Positions 1 through 11,873 of a stretch of 64,000 nt of DNA are shown piece by piece. The notes beneath the pieces were generated by a model. It was given only the letters and a program-made list of their open reading frames with translations, did no database searches and was not told the origin of the DNA. The stretch's first letter is position 1. Each line of letters begins with the position of its first letter. Origin of the DNA: Leptospira langatensis (GTDB lineage: Bacteria; Spirochaetota; Leptospiria; Leptospirales; Leptospiraceae). Location of the stretch: NCBI RefSeq assembly GCF_004770615.1, contig NZ_RQER01000004.1:558001-622000 (forward strand), written 5' to 3'. A program made the translations under genes and the position numbers.

Positions 1-804
1 AACTCCCGAAAGTAAGAATTCTTCGCTGATATAATCCCTGGTTGTTCCCGGGATCTCGGAGATAATAGATCGGTCTTTCCCGAGGATCAAATTCATGAGA
101 CTGGACTTGCCTGTATTCGGCTCTCCATAGAGAACGACTCTGCTTCTCTCCAATAGGGTTTCAGCAGCGCTGGACTTGCGCAGAAGGTTATTGCAAATCT
201 CTACGATGGATCGGATACGGCCCTTTCTTTGTTCGAACGATTCGAAAGTAAGATCTTCGGTAGAGAAGTCTATCTCCGCTTCGCATTCCGCTTTTAAGGA
301 GATCAATTGACTTCTTAGATTGGAAGTAAGGCGAGAAATTTCTCCGAACGCATTCTTCTGAGCCAGTTCCAATTCGAACCTGGATCTTGCACCAATGATC
401 CTGCCGATCGCCTCCGCCTCGTTTAGATCTAGCTTTGCGTTCAAGAAGGCTCTTTTAGTAAACTCTCCCTGCTTCGCAGGTCTCGCTCCCGATTGAAAGA
501 GACATTCTAATGCTTCTCTGAGCAGGATAGGATTTCCATGAGTATGGATCTCGCAGAGATTTTCTCCGGTAAAGGAATTGGGGCCTGCGAAATATAGAAA
601 TACTACTTGGTCTAACTTCTTTTCCCCATCTATAAAACGACAGGTATAAGCATATCTCGGTTGGATGGAAGATAAAGAAGGGGGATCGCCATAGAAAGAT
701 AAATGTTTATAAGCGATCTGTAATGCTTCCGGACCGGATACTCTCAGAATACCGATGGCACCCGCTCCGGAAGCGGTAGAAATAGCAGCTATTGTATCAG
801 CCAC
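1..804 (-). CDS. mnmE: tRNA modification GTPase MnmE (3' end outside window)
   Basis: Partial: the N-terminal 268 codons are present and the C-terminus lies beyond base 1. MnmE works with MnmG to put the (carboxymethyl)aminomethyl group on U34 of certain tRNAs. The reading frame starts [20 protein letters not shown], the tetrahydrofolate-binding N-terminal domain. The G domain begins near residue 226 with the G1 loop GEPNTGKSS, then GTTRD (G2) just before the window edge. The start is a GTG at 804-802, 7 nt after the jag stop, so it is co-directional with jag. This is the usual order jag-mnmE at the end of the rpmH-rnpA-yidD-yidC cluster. Confidence 0.95.
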   Translation of the reverse strand, partial: MADTIAAISTASGAGAIGILRVSGPEALQIAYKHLSFYGDPPSLSSIQPRYAYTCRFIDGEKKLDQVVFLYFAGPNSFTGENLCEIHTHGNPILLREALECLFQSGARPAKQGEFTKRAFLNAKLDLNEAEAIGRIIGARSRFELELAQKNAFGEISRLTSNLRSQLISLKAECEAEIDFSTEDLTFESFEQRKGRIRSIVEICNNLLRKSSAAETLLERSRVVLYGEPNTGKSSLMNLILGKDRSIISEIPGTTRDYISEEFLLSGV

Positions 805-811
805 AATCGAT

Positions 812-1522
812 TCAGTAGTCGTTCACTTCCTCAAGAAGATCCCCGTTCGGGCTCTTCTCAACGACATCCTTGTACTTGTGTTTGTCCTTCATCGGAATGA
901 TACGCACTTTTTTGTACGTTCCGTTCCCTTCTGATCTAGTGAAGACTTTCTCATTCTCTTGCAATGCCATGTGAACGATCCGTCTTTCGAAAGGATTCAT
1001 TGGCTCAAGCAGTTTGGACTTTCCTGATTTAGCAACAGAAGAAGCCACGGACTTGCTCAATCGGATCAGGGATAATTCTCTTTTATCTCTGTAGGACTCG
1101 GTGTCCAAAACGATCTTGCGTCCGTGACGGATCTTGGAATCCACCATCAGGTTTACCAAGAACTGAAGCGCATCCAGGGTGGCTCCGCGTTTACCAATGA
1201 TCAATCCGGACTCGCGGCTCGTGAGTTCGATATAGATCTTACCGTCTACGTCGCCCATTCCCACCACTTCAGCTTCCACACCCATCTTGCGAAGAAGGGT
1301 CAGGACAACTCCGTGAATGATCTTCTCTGCAGGAAGATCAAAGTTGGAAACGAAGGCACGTACTACGGCCGGTTTTTTCTGTGTTAGACCCAAAAATCCG
1401 GACTTACCGGATTCAACGGTCTCAAACCGTACGTCTCCGGGTTCCAATCTCAAAGTCTCTAGTGTTATCTCTTCAGCTTCGGCTTTTGTTTTGCCTTCGG
1501 CTTCGAATATATAGTTTTCCAT
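812..1522 (-). CDS. jag: RNA-binding protein Jag/KhpB (SpoIIIJ-associated)
   Basis: 236 aa. Three domains are visible in order: an N-terminal Jag_N segment (about residues 1-55, starting [19 protein letters not shown]), a KH domain (about 75-150, with the loop [13 protein letters not shown], a GxxG-type RNA contact) and an R3H domain (about 155-220, ending near [13 protein letters not shown]). Jag homologues bind RNA and influence cell-wall growth and division in Gram-positives; the role in spirochaetes is not established. It lies 22 nt downstream of yidC and just upstream of mnmE on the same strand, as in many bacteria, suggesting one transcript. Confidence 0.95.
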   Translation of the reverse strand: MENYIFEAEGKTKAEAEEITLETLRLEPGDVRFETVESGKSGFLGLTQKKPAVVRAFVSNFDLPAEKIIHGVVLTLLRKMGVEAEVVGMGDVDGKIYIELTSRESGLIIGKRGATLDALQFLVNLMVDSKIRHGRKIVLDTESYRDKRELSLIRLSKSVASSVAKSGKSKLLEPMNPFERRIVHMALQENEKVFTRSEGNGTYKKVRIIPMKDKHKYKDVVEKSPNGDLLEEVNDY

Positions 1523-1544
1523 ATCGTATCCTCGATATATGAAT

Positions 1545-3404
1545 TCAGGCTTTTACGGGCGCTTCGTCTTTCTTACGAATATTGGTCACCCATTGTTGAG
1601 CTATAGAAAGGACGTTAGTCACTGTCCAATATAGAGTCAGTCCGGAAGGCATGTTCCAAAGGAAGAATACCATCATTACCGGCATAATATACATCATCAT
1701 TTTTTGATTTGGATCTGTCTGAACGGAAGTCAACTTCATGGAAAGGAATTGGGTTCCTACCATTAATAATACTAAGAGGTTCAAGGAAATCCCAGTCGCA
1801 GAAAGGAAAGGGATCGCAGGAGATGTCCAAATAAAATCAGGTTCGCTTAGATCCGTGATCCAAAGGAAAGGCGACTTCCAAAGATCGATCGTATCCGCAA
1901 ACGCAACATACAATGCAAAGAAGATCGGCAATTGGATCAGCATAGGAAGACATCCACCCAACTGAGAGAGAGGATTCATGTTATGCTTCTTGTAAAGCTC
2001 TAACATCTTCTCTTGCTTTTTAGCCGGATCGTTCGCATACTTCTCGTTGATCTTCTTCAGTTCAGGAGAAAGAGCGCTCATCTTCTTCATCGCTTCTGCT
2101 TGCTTTTGGTTCAAAGGATAGAACACCAATTTAAAGAGAAGAGCGAATAGAAGGATACCGAAACCGTAACTTGGAATGGTATATTTATAGGATTGCTTCA
2201 AGAACCATACGATCCCGTTTCGGATCGGTGTGAAAATCCCTTGGTTAAAGGACTTGTTCAGATCAGAACTTAGGCCTGCAAATGCGGATTTAGGATTTTT
2301 GAAAGGATCCAATTTCGGGTCGCGGAAAAGCATTCCGTCCCATTCTCTGATCCCCACATAATTTGCGAATTCCAGAGTTTCGTCCTTTCCAGGCTCGAGA
2401 GATATATTAGAATACGCTAATATTGTTCCTGTCTCGTTTTTCTTTCTATTGTCGAAGAGGGCGCCTTCTGCAGGATGATTGAGAGTATCTACGACTGCTA
2501 AGAAGTAACGGCTTCCAGCTCCGGCAAAGTCCACACCTTCTCCGGAAGACCAAACCTCTTTGAAATTCTCGTTCCCGTTCGGAGCTCCGAAAAAGAAATT
2601 ACGAATTCCTTCCCAGAATCCCCAAGCATCTCCTCCGTCCGGTAGATCCTTCTCGCTTCCGTCTATTCTATACACACGGAAGAATTTGGATAATTCCTGA
2701 GCGTTCGGCTCTCTTCCCTGAGGCATCGGACCTAAGCTTCCGAAAGTCCTCAAATAAGCGGGCTTTGTACGATCTCCGAAATAGAGTTTATCTTTTCCGA
2801 GATTCGTAACGGTGATCTCTGATTTAAAATAGTTCTCTGTAGGAAAGAAACGAAATACTTTCTTTAATAAAACTCCGTCTTTAGTTGCGTAGAAGGTAAC
2901 GGTCCTATTTCCCTTATCTTCTTCCGCTTTGAAGTTGATCTTATTCCATTCCGAGTCGGCTACTTCTTCTTTTCTATGGGAGAAGTTATAGTCGAAACCC
3001 TTTCCGCGTGAGAGTTCGATTGCCTTTACTTTCTGGCCATCTACATCAATTTCCTCGAAATCGGCTCTTGCGATATTGATCTCGCCGCCTTCGATATCTT
3101 TGTGATTCTTAATATAGAATTTTTGGATCCTTCCGCCCAAGCTGGAAAGAATTACTATATGAGAATCTGTACTGAAGGTAAATGTTTTGATGTCTTTGGA
3201 ATCGACTGCGGTGATCGGAGTCTGGTTCTGAGTCTTCTGTTCTGGAGTGGTTTCCTTAGAAGTCTCTTTGTTCTCCGTTACCGGTGCGGGTTTATTGGGT
3301 TGTTTTTGCTTTCCGCCATCGGGATTCAGAAAGTAGTTCCCGAGGAACCAGATTCCCATTGTGAGTACTAAAGCAAAAAAGAGTCTATTTTGTCTGTCTT
3401 CCAT
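1545..3404 (-). CDS. yidC: Membrane protein insertase YidC
   Basis: 619 aa, the long Gram-negative form. An N-terminal membrane anchor (about residues 8-26) is followed by a Pro/Glu/Thr-rich linker, a periplasmic beta domain (about 70-390), and the conserved C-terminal 60KD_IMP insertase core with five predicted membrane segments (about 410-600). The core carries the typical YidC stretch '[20 protein letters not shown]'. It inserts proteins into the inner membrane, alone or with Sec. The start ATG is 3 nt after the yidD stop, with AGGAAATAGG upstream as ribosome binding site. Downstream comes jag. Confidence 0.97.
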   Translation of the reverse strand: MEDRQNRLFFALVLTMGIWFLGNYFLNPDGGKQKQPNKPAPVTENKETSKETTPEQKTQNQTPITAVDSKDIKTFTFSTDSHIVILSSLGGRIQKFYIKNHKDIEGGEINIARADFEEIDVDGQKVKAIELSRGKGFDYNFSHRKEEVADSEWNKINFKAEEDKGNRTVTFYATKDGVLLKKVFRFFPTENYFKSEITVTNLGKDKLYFGDRTKPAYLRTFGSLGPMPQGREPNAQELSKFFRVYRIDGSEKDLPDGGDAWGFWEGIRNFFFGAPNGNENFKEVWSSGEGVDFAGAGSRYFLAVVDTLNHPAEGALFDNRKKNETGTILAYSNISLEPGKDETLEFANYVGIREWDGMLFRDPKLDPFKNPKSAFAGLSSDLNKSFNQGIFTPIRNGIVWFLKQSYKYTIPSYGFGILLFALLFKLVFYPLNQKQAEAMKKMSALSPELKKINEKYANDPAKKQEKMLELYKKHNMNPLSQLGGCLPMLIQLPIFFALYVAFADTIDLWKSPFLWITDLSEPDFIWTSPAIPFLSATGISLNLLVLLMVGTQFLSMKLTSVQTDPNQKMMMYIMPVMMVFFLWNMPSGLTLYWTVTNVLSIAQQWVTNIRKKDEAPVKA

Positions 3405-3407
3405 TTC

Positions 3408-3635
3408 CTATTTCCTTTTAGGGTTAGGGGGTAAGGGGTCGTCGCCTGCCGCAAAGAGAGGATTGCATCTGAGAATTCTCTTTGCGCTTAAAAAAGATGC
3501 GGTGAAAAAATCGTATTCTTGGAAGGCCTGAACTGCGTATTCGGAACAACTAGGAGTGAATCTGCAGGAAGGCGGAAGAATAGGTGAGATCCAACGTTTG
3601 TAGAATCGGATCAATAAGATGGCCAGTTGATTCAT
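3408..3635 (-). CDS. yidD: Membrane protein insertion efficiency factor YidD
   Basis: 75 aa from the ATG at 3635, beginning MNQLAILLIRFYKRWISPIL. The family signature 'PPSCRFTPSCSEYAVQAF' with its conserved cysteines is intact. A longer in-frame reading from 3665 exists, but it would lie inside the 3' end of rnpA, and the ATG at 3635 overlaps the rnpA stop as ATGA, which fits translational coupling. YidD is a small inner-face membrane protein that assists YidC-dependent insertion. Confidence 0.95.
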   Translation of the reverse strand: MNQLAILLIRFYKRWISPILPPSCRFTPSCSEYAVQAFQEYDFFTASFLSAKRILRCNPLFAAGDDPLPPNPKRK

Positions 3636-3952
3636 TTTATTTTTTGAGCCAGCAGACTCAAACAAGCCAGAAGTTGGGAATGATCTTTATCGAACAGGCT
3701 CGGTTTCGCTAGTATCGCGATGTCGAAGCCTTTTGGAAAAGAACCTGCTGTTTCGGTAACGGCGGCCCTTAATCTTCTCCGTATTCGATTTCTTCGAACG
3801 GCCTTTCCGACCGATCGTTCCGGACAGTATAAAAACCTGTTTTTTTCTAAGGCATTTGCCCGGTAGATGATCGTTAACGGAGGATTGGTTGCCCTTTTTC
3901 CGGAAGCGAATAGCTCCCTAATATCCTTCTTGGATGTAAGCGTCTCTTCGAT
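3632..3952 (-). CDS. rnpA: Ribonuclease P protein component, apparently with a non-canonical start codon
   Basis: About 106 aa. The frame holds the RnpA core: a start-proximal 'LTSKKDIRELFASGKR' and the RNR motif 'GKAVRRNRIRRRLRA', which binds RNase P RNA. It sits between rpmH and yidD exactly where rnpA belongs and overlaps yidD by ATGA. The frame directly follows the rpmH TAA (3964-3962), and no ATG, GTG or TTG occurs in it before the conserved core. The best placed initiator is ATC at 3952-3950, giving M-EETLTSKKD; ACG at 3943 or ATT at 3922 are alternatives. I see no convincing Shine-Dalgarno sequence. Identity is secure; the start is inferred. Confidence 0.85.
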   Translation of the reverse strand: MEETLTSKKDIRELFASGKRATNPPLTIIYRANALEKNRFLYCPERSVGKAVRRNRIRRRLRAAVTETAGSFPKGFDIAILAKPSLFDKDHSQLLACLSLLAQKIK

Positions 3953-3961
3953 ATAGGTTCG

Positions 3962-4123
3962 TTAGAATTTCTTACCAGTTCTTTCGTCAGAAACGGTTAG
4001 CTTGTAACGGCCTTTGGCTCTTCTGCGGGCGAGAGTTTTTCTTCCGCCGGGGGTCGCCATTCTGGCGCGGAATCCGTGGGTACGGGCACGTTTAATCCGG
4101 CTGGGTTGGTATGTTCTTCTCAT
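3962..4123 (-). CDS. rpmH: 50S ribosomal protein L34
   Basis: 53 aa, starting [20 protein letters not shown] and containing the L34 hallmark '[19 protein letters not shown]'. A ribosome binding site (AGGGA) lies 7 nt before the ATG. The C-terminal tail is slightly longer than the 44-47 aa typical of many bacteria. It is the first gene of the minus-strand cluster; the stop codon is in the same frame as the following rnpA. Confidence 0.97.
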   Translation of the reverse strand: MRRTYQPSRIKRARTHGFRARMATPGGRKTLARRRAKGRYKLTVSDERTGKKF

Positions 4124-4267
4124 ATAGTTCCCTGTGTATCTCTAAGATTGCAGTGTAGGACCCGATAATTAGTCCTTCGGGTTTACATTTTTTCCCGAAG
4201 AGCCAAGGGTCAATCCGTTTCTTGAACGGACTTTACGCGATATTGTATAATGGAATCAATAATGGCA

Positions 4268-4385
<118 letters not shown>

Positions 4386-4394
4386 ATCTTTGGA

Positions 4395-4423
4395 CAGTTT
4401 GTGATTGGACCTTCTCTTGTCAA
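4395..4423 (-). promoter_or_regulatory. Candidate promoter of the 5S rRNA gene
   Basis: On the minus strand a perfect -35 hexamer TTGACA lies at 4423-4418, and 17 nt further a weak -10 (AAACTG, 4400-4395) follows. The expected transcription start falls within a few bases of the 5S 5' end. The -35 overlaps the 3' end of the preceding fpg-like gene, next to an inverted repeat AACCTA-N5-TAGGTT. The weak -10 keeps confidence modest. Confidence 0.4.
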
Positions 4424-4429
4424 ACCTAT

Positions 4430-5263
4430 TTAGTAGGTTTTGTTCCAATCGATAAATTGTTCTCCGGCCATTCTTTGGCAATTAGGACAGAAGAAGGAAT
4501 CGTGGCCCAACACATTCGCCCTACGGATCGTGGTGCCGCATCTTGGGCAGGGCTCGTTTTTACGATTTCGGACCTTAACGTGGTCCCTCACCTTTACGTC
4601 CAAAGGAGCTTGCTTCTTTCGGATATAATCTATGGAATCTGCTAAAACGGTCTTAATACTCTTATAGAGTTGCCTCTTCTCTTCTTCTTGGAGTTTGTAA
4701 CAAGGAGTCTTGGGATGGATCTTGGCATCGAACAGGACTTCGTCCGCATAGGCGTTTCCAAGCGCACTTAATTTGGTTTGGTCCATCAAGAAGGCGCGGG
4801 TCTGTTGCCGACTCTTATTCAATCTGCTCAGAAATTCCTCTTCAGTAAACTCCTCCGAAAGAAGGTCTATCCCCTGGTCGCTGTATTTGGGGATCTGAGC
4901 ATAATATTCAGGTTCAGTAAAGTATACCTTACCCATTCGAACATCGTCCGCGTAGTTCAGCACCTTGTTTTGAAAGCGGATGCGAACACAGAGATCCTTC
5001 TTCTTGTATTTTGGGTCCAAGGAGAATCGACCGGCCAACATAGGATGAATGACTATATTCTTAGGACCGAATTGGAAATTTAAGAAGGGGCCGTTCCGTT
5101 CCAGGCCTACGAACGGTAGGTTTAAGAAAGAATTTTCAGACTGACCACCGGTAAGATTTCGGACGACGATAGGATCAATGATCTCAATCGCCTGAATGAT
5201 CTCTCCGGGAAGTTCTTGGATAAGTCTTTCCCGTATAATAACTAGATCCGGAAGCTCTGGCAT
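4430..5263 (-). CDS. Formamidopyrimidine-DNA glycosylase / endonuclease VIII family protein (divergent)
   Basis: 277 aa. The mature N-terminus begins PELPDL, giving the catalytic Pro2 and Glu3 of the Fpg/Nei family. The C-terminal zinc finger is complete (CPRCGTTIRRANVLGHDSFF followed by CPNC, residues about 240-266). A helix-two-turn-helix region precedes it, with 'LSALGNAYADEVLFDAKIHP'. The Fpg motif usually read as RRAKYLLLEL is here ERNGPFLNFQF, so the lysine that promotes beta-elimination in E. coli Fpg (Lys57) appears to be proline. It should act in base-excision repair of oxidised bases, but substrate and lyase chemistry may differ from MutM. The gene ends 45 nt upstream of the 5S gene. 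Confidence 0.85.
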   Translation of the reverse strand: MPELPDLVIIRERLIQELPGEIIQAIEIIDPIVVRNLTGGQSENSFLNLPFVGLERNGPFLNFQFGPKNIVIHPMLAGRFSLDPKYKKKDLCVRIRFQNKVLNYADDVRMGKVYFTEPEYYAQIPKYSDQGIDLLSEEFTEEEFLSRLNKSRQQTRAFLMDQTKLSALGNAYADEVLFDAKIHPKTPCYKLQEEEKRQLYKSIKTVLADSIDYIRKKQAPLDVKVRDHVKVRNRKNEPCPRCGTTIRRANVLGHDSFFCPNCQRMAGEQFIDWNKTY

Positions 5264-5275
5264 GAGTCGGGCTCT

Positions 5276-7639
5276 TTATTTCTTTTTACGACTAGGAAGG
5301 TACTTATAGTATTCTACTTCTATCGTATTAATTAAGAAAGTATAATATTTTACCAGTTTCTTGTCGTACTTCTTCTTTTGTGCTTCGTTGCGGAGGAATT
5401 CTGAGATCTGATCTCGGATCAAAGGAGCCTTTAGATCGGAATGACTTAGGATGATCGAACTTGGCATCCCGACCGGAACGATATCATCAGGAATTGCAAT
5501 AGTAGCTGCGTTTTGCAAAAGAGCATATTCAACGGTAGAGGCTACCTTATCGTCGTCGGACTCGGTTCTTAAATGAGCCACCGATTGTCGGATATTTTCT
5601 ATATTTTCCCAGATCTTCTTTCTCATGGATTTGGAATCATGGATCTTATCTTGGATCTTAGTAAATCGGTTCGGGAATACGAATCTCTCTGCACCCTTGG
5701 CGATGAGACTTACCTTTTTCTCTTTCGGACTTTCTCCTTTTCCGAAATGCTCGTCCGCGTCGTCGTCATCCCCACTGATATAATAGTCACTGACAGTAGA
5801 GATACCCGAATAATCCGCTCTGAACCCTCCGCCACCGGAAGAAGATTTTCCTCCAAGGCCCATAATGTCCGATTTCTCTCTATCTCGGAAGAATACCGCA
5901 AGCAATCCGCCGATGACTAAGGAGACAGGAAGGCCTACTAAAATGACCCCCGCAGCATTGAAATGCACGCTCGCAATCAGGAAGAATAGCATGGTCCCAA
6001 CGAACCCGAGAAGCCCCATAGAAAGATTGAATTTCTTGGCGAGAGCCTCACTTTTCTGGCGATCCTCCACTTCTCTTTCCATGAGCATTGCGTCTTGCTG
6101 CAGTTTCACAACATAATCCGGCTTGAGCATGGAATTCAATGCAGGGTTCTTAGAACTGGTCAAAGTAGAATTGATCTCTTTGGCAATAGCGAGATCCTTT
6201 TCTACCATTGGATTTACTTTTGCATCGGCAGTCAGTTTGTGAAGCACCGCGGCCATATAGCCCGGATCGACCGCATAGATCTCCGTTCCGCCTTCTTCTT
6301 TTTTGATCTCTTTGATACCGAACTTGGTCTTAAGATCGGAGACGATCTCTTGCGTATATTTGGAAACCAATTCAGGATCCGAGATCCCGATCGCATCCAA
6401 TCTCTTTTCCGGACTGAAACGATAGAGAGTGAGATTGTTCTGGGAGTTCTCTTTGATCTGGCTATGGAGCCTGTTCTTTAAACTCTTGAAGGCACCCTCG
6501 ACCTTTCTTTCTTCTAAGAGAGATTTCTCTTGGATGAGTTTACGAATGATCGCGACAGATTGCATGCAGGTCTCTGCGACTCTTTTTCCCAAATCGTCCT
6601 TTTCTTTATCGAAAGGAAAATCCTGCACGAGTTGGATCAATGCTTCTACCTTCTCGCTGTTTTGCTTCTTGCCTGGTTCCGCATTTCCATGCAGGGTCTC
6701 GAAGTCCTGGATACGAGCTCTGAAAAGAGTATAACCTGCTCGTTCCGAAAGTTGTTTCAGATAATTTAATGCAAACACCTCTAACGCATCACTCTGTGCG
6801 CGGTAGTGAGCGATGACCTCCGGCTGATTCACATAGGTTCCGTCCGGATTCAATTGTAGATCATCCAGGATCAGATGATAATCCGAAAGGATCTCTATAA
6901 CTGCTCCTCTGTTCTTTGCGTAATTCACAAAGTCCCAGAGGAAGTCATTCATCGGAATATAATTATAAGGCAGGAATCCTCTTTTCAGAAGACTTGCCAT
7001 TTCGGATTGCAAGGAGGCCAATTTAGGATACAACCAGATCTGCCCCGCCTTATTCTTATGAAGAAGCATAGCTCCGGGACGATCTTCCTCCAGAACGCGA
7101 GGCTTCTTGGCTCGATTGTTTAAGATAAGATCGATTGTTTCTTCCGAAAAGCTAAAGCAAGCCTTTCGATACGGAGTAACATCAGTCTTCGCTTCCTTCT
7201 GAGGAGAAGCTAACGCGATCTTAGCGAGCACCTTGTTCCCGTTCCGGACTAGGAACGGATACATGAGCATGGATTTGTTTCTTCCCCGCTTTTCCGTATC
7301 CAAAAGTTGGCGAAGCGCCATGTCCACAGAAGGAGGAGATTTTGCCTGCTCGCTCAAGTTGCGATACTTTCCGAGCAACTCTCCAAGTTTATCTAAAGTA
7401 AGAAGATAAGAAGGGTGAACGCTTTTCGAACCGTGCTTTTCGGTTTTCTTATGCCAATCTCTGAGTTCGTCCAGGATGCAACGAGCCGTTGCGGAGAGTC
7501 CGACAGCGCCGTCATTTAAGAAGATATAATCGGGCGCCAAGGCGTCCAGGTCAGGAGCCTTGGTTTGACTGGAAGCTAACTCCTCGAAGGATATGTCTTG
7601 CTCCAAGGTCTCCATATTTACACCGTATTTGGATAACAA
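5276..7639 (-). CDS. Large hypothetical membrane protein, no recognised family
   Basis: 787 aa from a TTG at 7639, or 779 aa from the ATG at 7615; neither has a clear ribosome binding site. I do not recognise a family. The first ~530 residues look soluble, mostly helical and charged. Two adjacent membrane segments lie near residues 538-582 (around [19 protein letters not shown] and [21 protein letters not shown]). A Ser/Gly-rich linker with a run of Asp residues ([10 protein letters not shown]) follows, then a basic C-terminal domain ending SRKKK. No signal peptide is visible, so the long N-terminal and the C-terminal parts are probably both cytoplasmic. It sits 12 nt upstream of the Fpg-like gene on the same strand. 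Confidence 0.85.
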   Translation of the reverse strand: MLSKYGVNMETLEQDISFEELASSQTKAPDLDALAPDYIFLNDGAVGLSATARCILDELRDWHKKTEKHGSKSVHPSYLLTLDKLGELLGKYRNLSEQAKSPPSVDMALRQLLDTEKRGRNKSMLMYPFLVRNGNKVLAKIALASPQKEAKTDVTPYRKACFSFSEETIDLILNNRAKKPRVLEEDRPGAMLLHKNKAGQIWLYPKLASLQSEMASLLKRGFLPYNYIPMNDFLWDFVNYAKNRGAVIEILSDYHLILDDLQLNPDGTYVNQPEVIAHYRAQSDALEVFALNYLKQLSERAGYTLFRARIQDFETLHGNAEPGKKQNSEKVEALIQLVQDFPFDKEKDDLGKRVAETCMQSVAIIRKLIQEKSLLEERKVEGAFKSLKNRLHSQIKENSQNNLTLYRFSPEKRLDAIGISDPELVSKYTQEIVSDLKTKFGIKEIKKEEGGTEIYAVDPGYMAAVLHKLTADAKVNPMVEKDLAIAKEINSTLTSSKNPALNSMLKPDYVVKLQQDAMLMEREVEDRQKSEALAKKFNLSMGLLGFVGTMLFFLIASVHFNAAGVILVGLPVSLVIGGLLAVFFRDREKSDIMGLGGKSSSGGGGFRADYSGISTVSDYYISGDDDDADEHFGKGESPKEKKVSLIAKGAERFVFPNRFTKIQDKIHDSKSMRKKIWENIENIRQSVAHLRTESDDDKVASTVEYALLQNAATIAIPDDIVPVGMPSSIILSHSDLKAPLIRDQISEFLRNEAQKKKYDKKLVKYYTFLINTIEVEYYKYLPSRKKK

Positions 7640-7776
7640 TCCAATCTAGGAAAATTTCTATTTGTTTCCTTCCGACCAGAATCCCCGACGGAAAGAGAGA
7701 ATGAAACTATTTTATTCCGAACTAATCCCTTGCTATAGGAACAAATACGTGGATTTCGGATCTGAAACTCCAAGAT

Positions 7777-9042
7777 TTACTCTGAAAACGAACTTAGGAT
7801 CCGCCCTATTTTATGAATTCCTTCCTGTATCTCTCTATCTTCCCTCGCAAAGCTGATCCGAACGCATTCTTCTGCGAAGGGTTCTTTGGAGGCAGGGCTC
7901 GGATAGAAATACTTGCCGGGAACGATAATCACTCCGTTCTCTTTTAAGATCGGATACAATTCGGAAATACTTTTGGAAAGCCCCGAGAATTTCGCCCAAA
8001 GAAAGAAGGCGCCTTCGCTCTCGTGGAGGGAATATCGTATCTTACCTTTCCATTCTTTTCTAATACAAGAAACGGCAAGTTCTCTCTTTTTCTCATAGAA
8101 TGGTTTGACTATGTCTCTACTCAACCTCAACCATTCTCCCGATCGAATGAATTCCAAGGCTATGAATTGACCTAAATTCCCACTGGCAAGATTCAAAACT
8201 GCATTCGCTTTATTTAATGCACTTACGATCTCGGGATCTCCTAAAACAAAACCGGTACGGACTCCGGGAAGTCCTATCTTGGAAAGACTGAAGCCTTGGA
8301 TCATTCCCTCTTTATGGAACAAACCTTGATCCGAAAAGATAATCCCCGGGAACGGATATCCGTACGCGTTATCCAAGAAGAAGGGAATGTTTCTCTTACG
8401 GGAGAAGCCGAGTATCTTCTCCAACTCATTCGAGTCCGCAACTCTTCCTGTAGGATTGGTTGGCCTAGACAAGGCAACGCAGCCCAAGGGATTTTTTTCA
8501 TCGTCCCAATTCTCCAAAGAAGAAGGATCCAACTCATAACGAAACGTATCTGCGCCAGTTGCCTTGGACTGACCTAGAGAATATGCAAACGAATCCGAAT
8601 AGATCGGCTGATCCAGATAACCTATGTATTCCGGAAGAACAGGAAGAAAGATCTTACGGAAACTTCCATCCTCAAAATGGCCGGAGAAAAAATTCAATAA
8701 TAAGTAGAACGCGCTTTGAGAGCCGTTGGTAATTGCAATCTGATCCTTGGAGATCCTGGTCCCAGTTTCGGAACTTAAGAGAGAGGCCAACGCTTCGAGT
8801 GTTTCTTCCTTACCGGAAGGTGTCTCATACTTCCCTAATAAGGAGTCCCAAGAACCGGAAGATGTAAATTTAGAAAGTATTTCTCTCCATACTTCCTCTA
8901 CTTCTGGGATCAATGCAGGGCTTCCTCCGCCGAGCATGGACACATCCGGTCTTAGATCTCCTAAGTCCTCCATCAATTGTCCGATCCCTGTCTGGTTCTC
9001 GTATTTTCTACCGAACCTTGAAAAAATGAAATTCTTGCTCAT
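7777..9042 (-). CDS. avtA: Valine-pyruvate-type class I/II aminotransferase (AvtA-like)
   Basis: 421 aa, close to the length of E. coli AvtA. A fold-type I PLP enzyme: 'ITNGSQSAFYLLLNFFSG' marks the cofactor phosphate loop, 'SRPTNPTGRV' the NPTG turn, 'FFLDNAYGYPFPG' the conserved Asp/Tyr, and SLSKIGLPGVRTG (near residue 252) the Schiff-base lysine. The N-terminus 'GIGQLMEDLGDL...LGGGSPA' is typical of valine-pyruvate transaminases, which interconvert valine/2-ketoisovalerate and alanine/pyruvate. Substrate is inferred from family resemblance. No clear ribosome binding site precedes the ATG. The gene is divergent from the cyclase gene, 100 nt away. Confidence 0.85.
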   Translation of the reverse strand: MSKNFIFSRFGRKYENQTGIGQLMEDLGDLRPDVSMLGGGSPALIPEVEEVWREILSKFTSSGSWDSLLGKYETPSGKEETLEALASLLSSETGTRISKDQIAITNGSQSAFYLLLNFFSGHFEDGSFRKIFLPVLPEYIGYLDQPIYSDSFAYSLGQSKATGADTFRYELDPSSLENWDDEKNPLGCVALSRPTNPTGRVADSNELEKILGFSRKRNIPFFLDNAYGYPFPGIIFSDQGLFHKEGMIQGFSLSKIGLPGVRTGFVLGDPEIVSALNKANAVLNLASGNLGQFIALEFIRSGEWLRLSRDIVKPFYEKKRELAVSCIRKEWKGKIRYSLHESEGAFFLWAKFSGLSKSISELYPILKENGVIIVPGKYFYPSPASKEPFAEECVRISFAREDREIQEGIHKIGRILSSFSE

Positions 9043-9142
9043 TTGCTAATTCCACTTTTCTTTTTGCAAAACTTCCGAAAAGATAATCTAAGAGTAGAAG
9101 GAATTTTTTTCGCCTTCTTCCAAACCTCTCCCGGAGAAAGCA

Positions 9143-11080
<1,938 letters not shown>

Positions 11081-11138
11081 AACGTTTTCCAATCCCGGGA
11101 CTTTTCCAAATAACTATAGAATCTAAACGGAGAAAATC

Positions 11139-11495
11139 ATGTTTCGAGTCATCTCAATTCTACTCGCAGCCTATTTCGTACTAGCAGCAGGGCTGCAATA
11201 CAATGATCCGGATCCTTTACACTGGATGCTATTGTATCTTACTTCCGCTCTTACCTGTGTACTCGCAGCAATCCGAAAAGATAGTCTGCCTCTGATCTAC
11301 GCGTCTATCGGAATGGCAAGTATCGAGATCGCAATCACCGCAGACGGATTCTTTACCTGGCTAAAAGCAGGGAATGAAAATCTGATCGTAGCCAAGATGA
11401 GTGCGGAAAAACCGTATATCGAATTGGGTCGTGAGTTCTTAGGAGCTATGATCAGTTTGGTAGTAGCGATCTGGCTTTGGTATAGAAAAAGATAG
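11139..11495 (+). CDS. TMEM220-family membrane protein
   Basis: 118 aa with four predicted membrane helices. The family hallmark 'AAGLQYNDPDPLHWMLLY' (conserved NDPD after the first helix) is clear at residues 15-32. Function of the family is unknown. GGAG lies 7 nt upstream of the ATG. It follows the cyclase gene by 58 nt on the same strand, so joint transcription is possible. Confidence 0.8.
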   Translation: MFRVISILLAAYFVLAAGLQYNDPDPLHWMLLYLTSALTCVLAAIRKDSLPLIYASIGMASIEIAITADGFFTWLKAGNENLIVAKMSAEKPYIELGREFLGAMISLVVAIWLWYRKR

Positions 11496-11503
11496 CTATC
11501 TTT
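11488..11503 (-). terminator. Palindrome AAAGATAGCTATCTTT, likely terminator of hepT
   Basis: A perfect 16-bp palindrome (6-bp stem, AGCT loop) covers the stop codon of the TMEM220 gene and lies 8 nt past the hepT stop. On the minus strand it continues into a T-rich tail (ATCTTTTTCT), so it most probably terminates the ssrA/mntA/hepT direction. Confidence 0.5.
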
Positions 11504-11510
11504 GTCCTAT

Positions 11511-11873
11511 TTATTCTAAGATTTGAAGCAAGCTTACGATAGCCACTTTAAGATCGGGGATTTTCTCTTTACATACATCATATATTATTTCGTAATCGAG
11601 ACCTTCGTAGTGATGCGAGATAATATCTCTCATCCGCATGATGTTTGTCCAGTCGATAGAATTATATCTTAATAGTAAATCCGGTTGATGTTTATTGATG
11701 GATTTAATATTTTCTCCAATTGCTTGCAGCCTCATGGAGATAGAATCCAAAAGGATCTGTCCTTCTTCATTTGAAATAAAATCGTCAGCAGCCTCAATGC
11801 TTCTGAAGCGACTTTCTACAAGGTGAATCGATTCGAGAATAAATCGAAGTCTATCTCGAAACTCTTCAGACAT
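11511..11873 (-). CDS. hepT: HepT-like ribonuclease toxin (HEPN, DUF86)
   Basis: 120 aa, helical HEPN-fold protein. The motif RDIISHHY matches the RX4HXY catalytic motif of HepT RNases exactly (near residues 81-88), including the tyrosine that MntA AMPylates in studied systems. The gene overlaps mntA by 8 nt, the usual antitoxin-toxin coupling. Active HEPN toxins cleave RNA (tRNA or mRNA) and stop growth. It follows ssrA and mntA on the same strand. Confidence 0.9.
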   Translation of the reverse strand: MSEEFRDRLRFILESIHLVESRFRSIEAADDFISNEEGQILLDSISMRLQAIGENIKSINKHQPDLLLRYNSIDWTNIMRMRDIISHHYEGLDYEIIYDVCKEKIPDLKVAIVSLLQILE

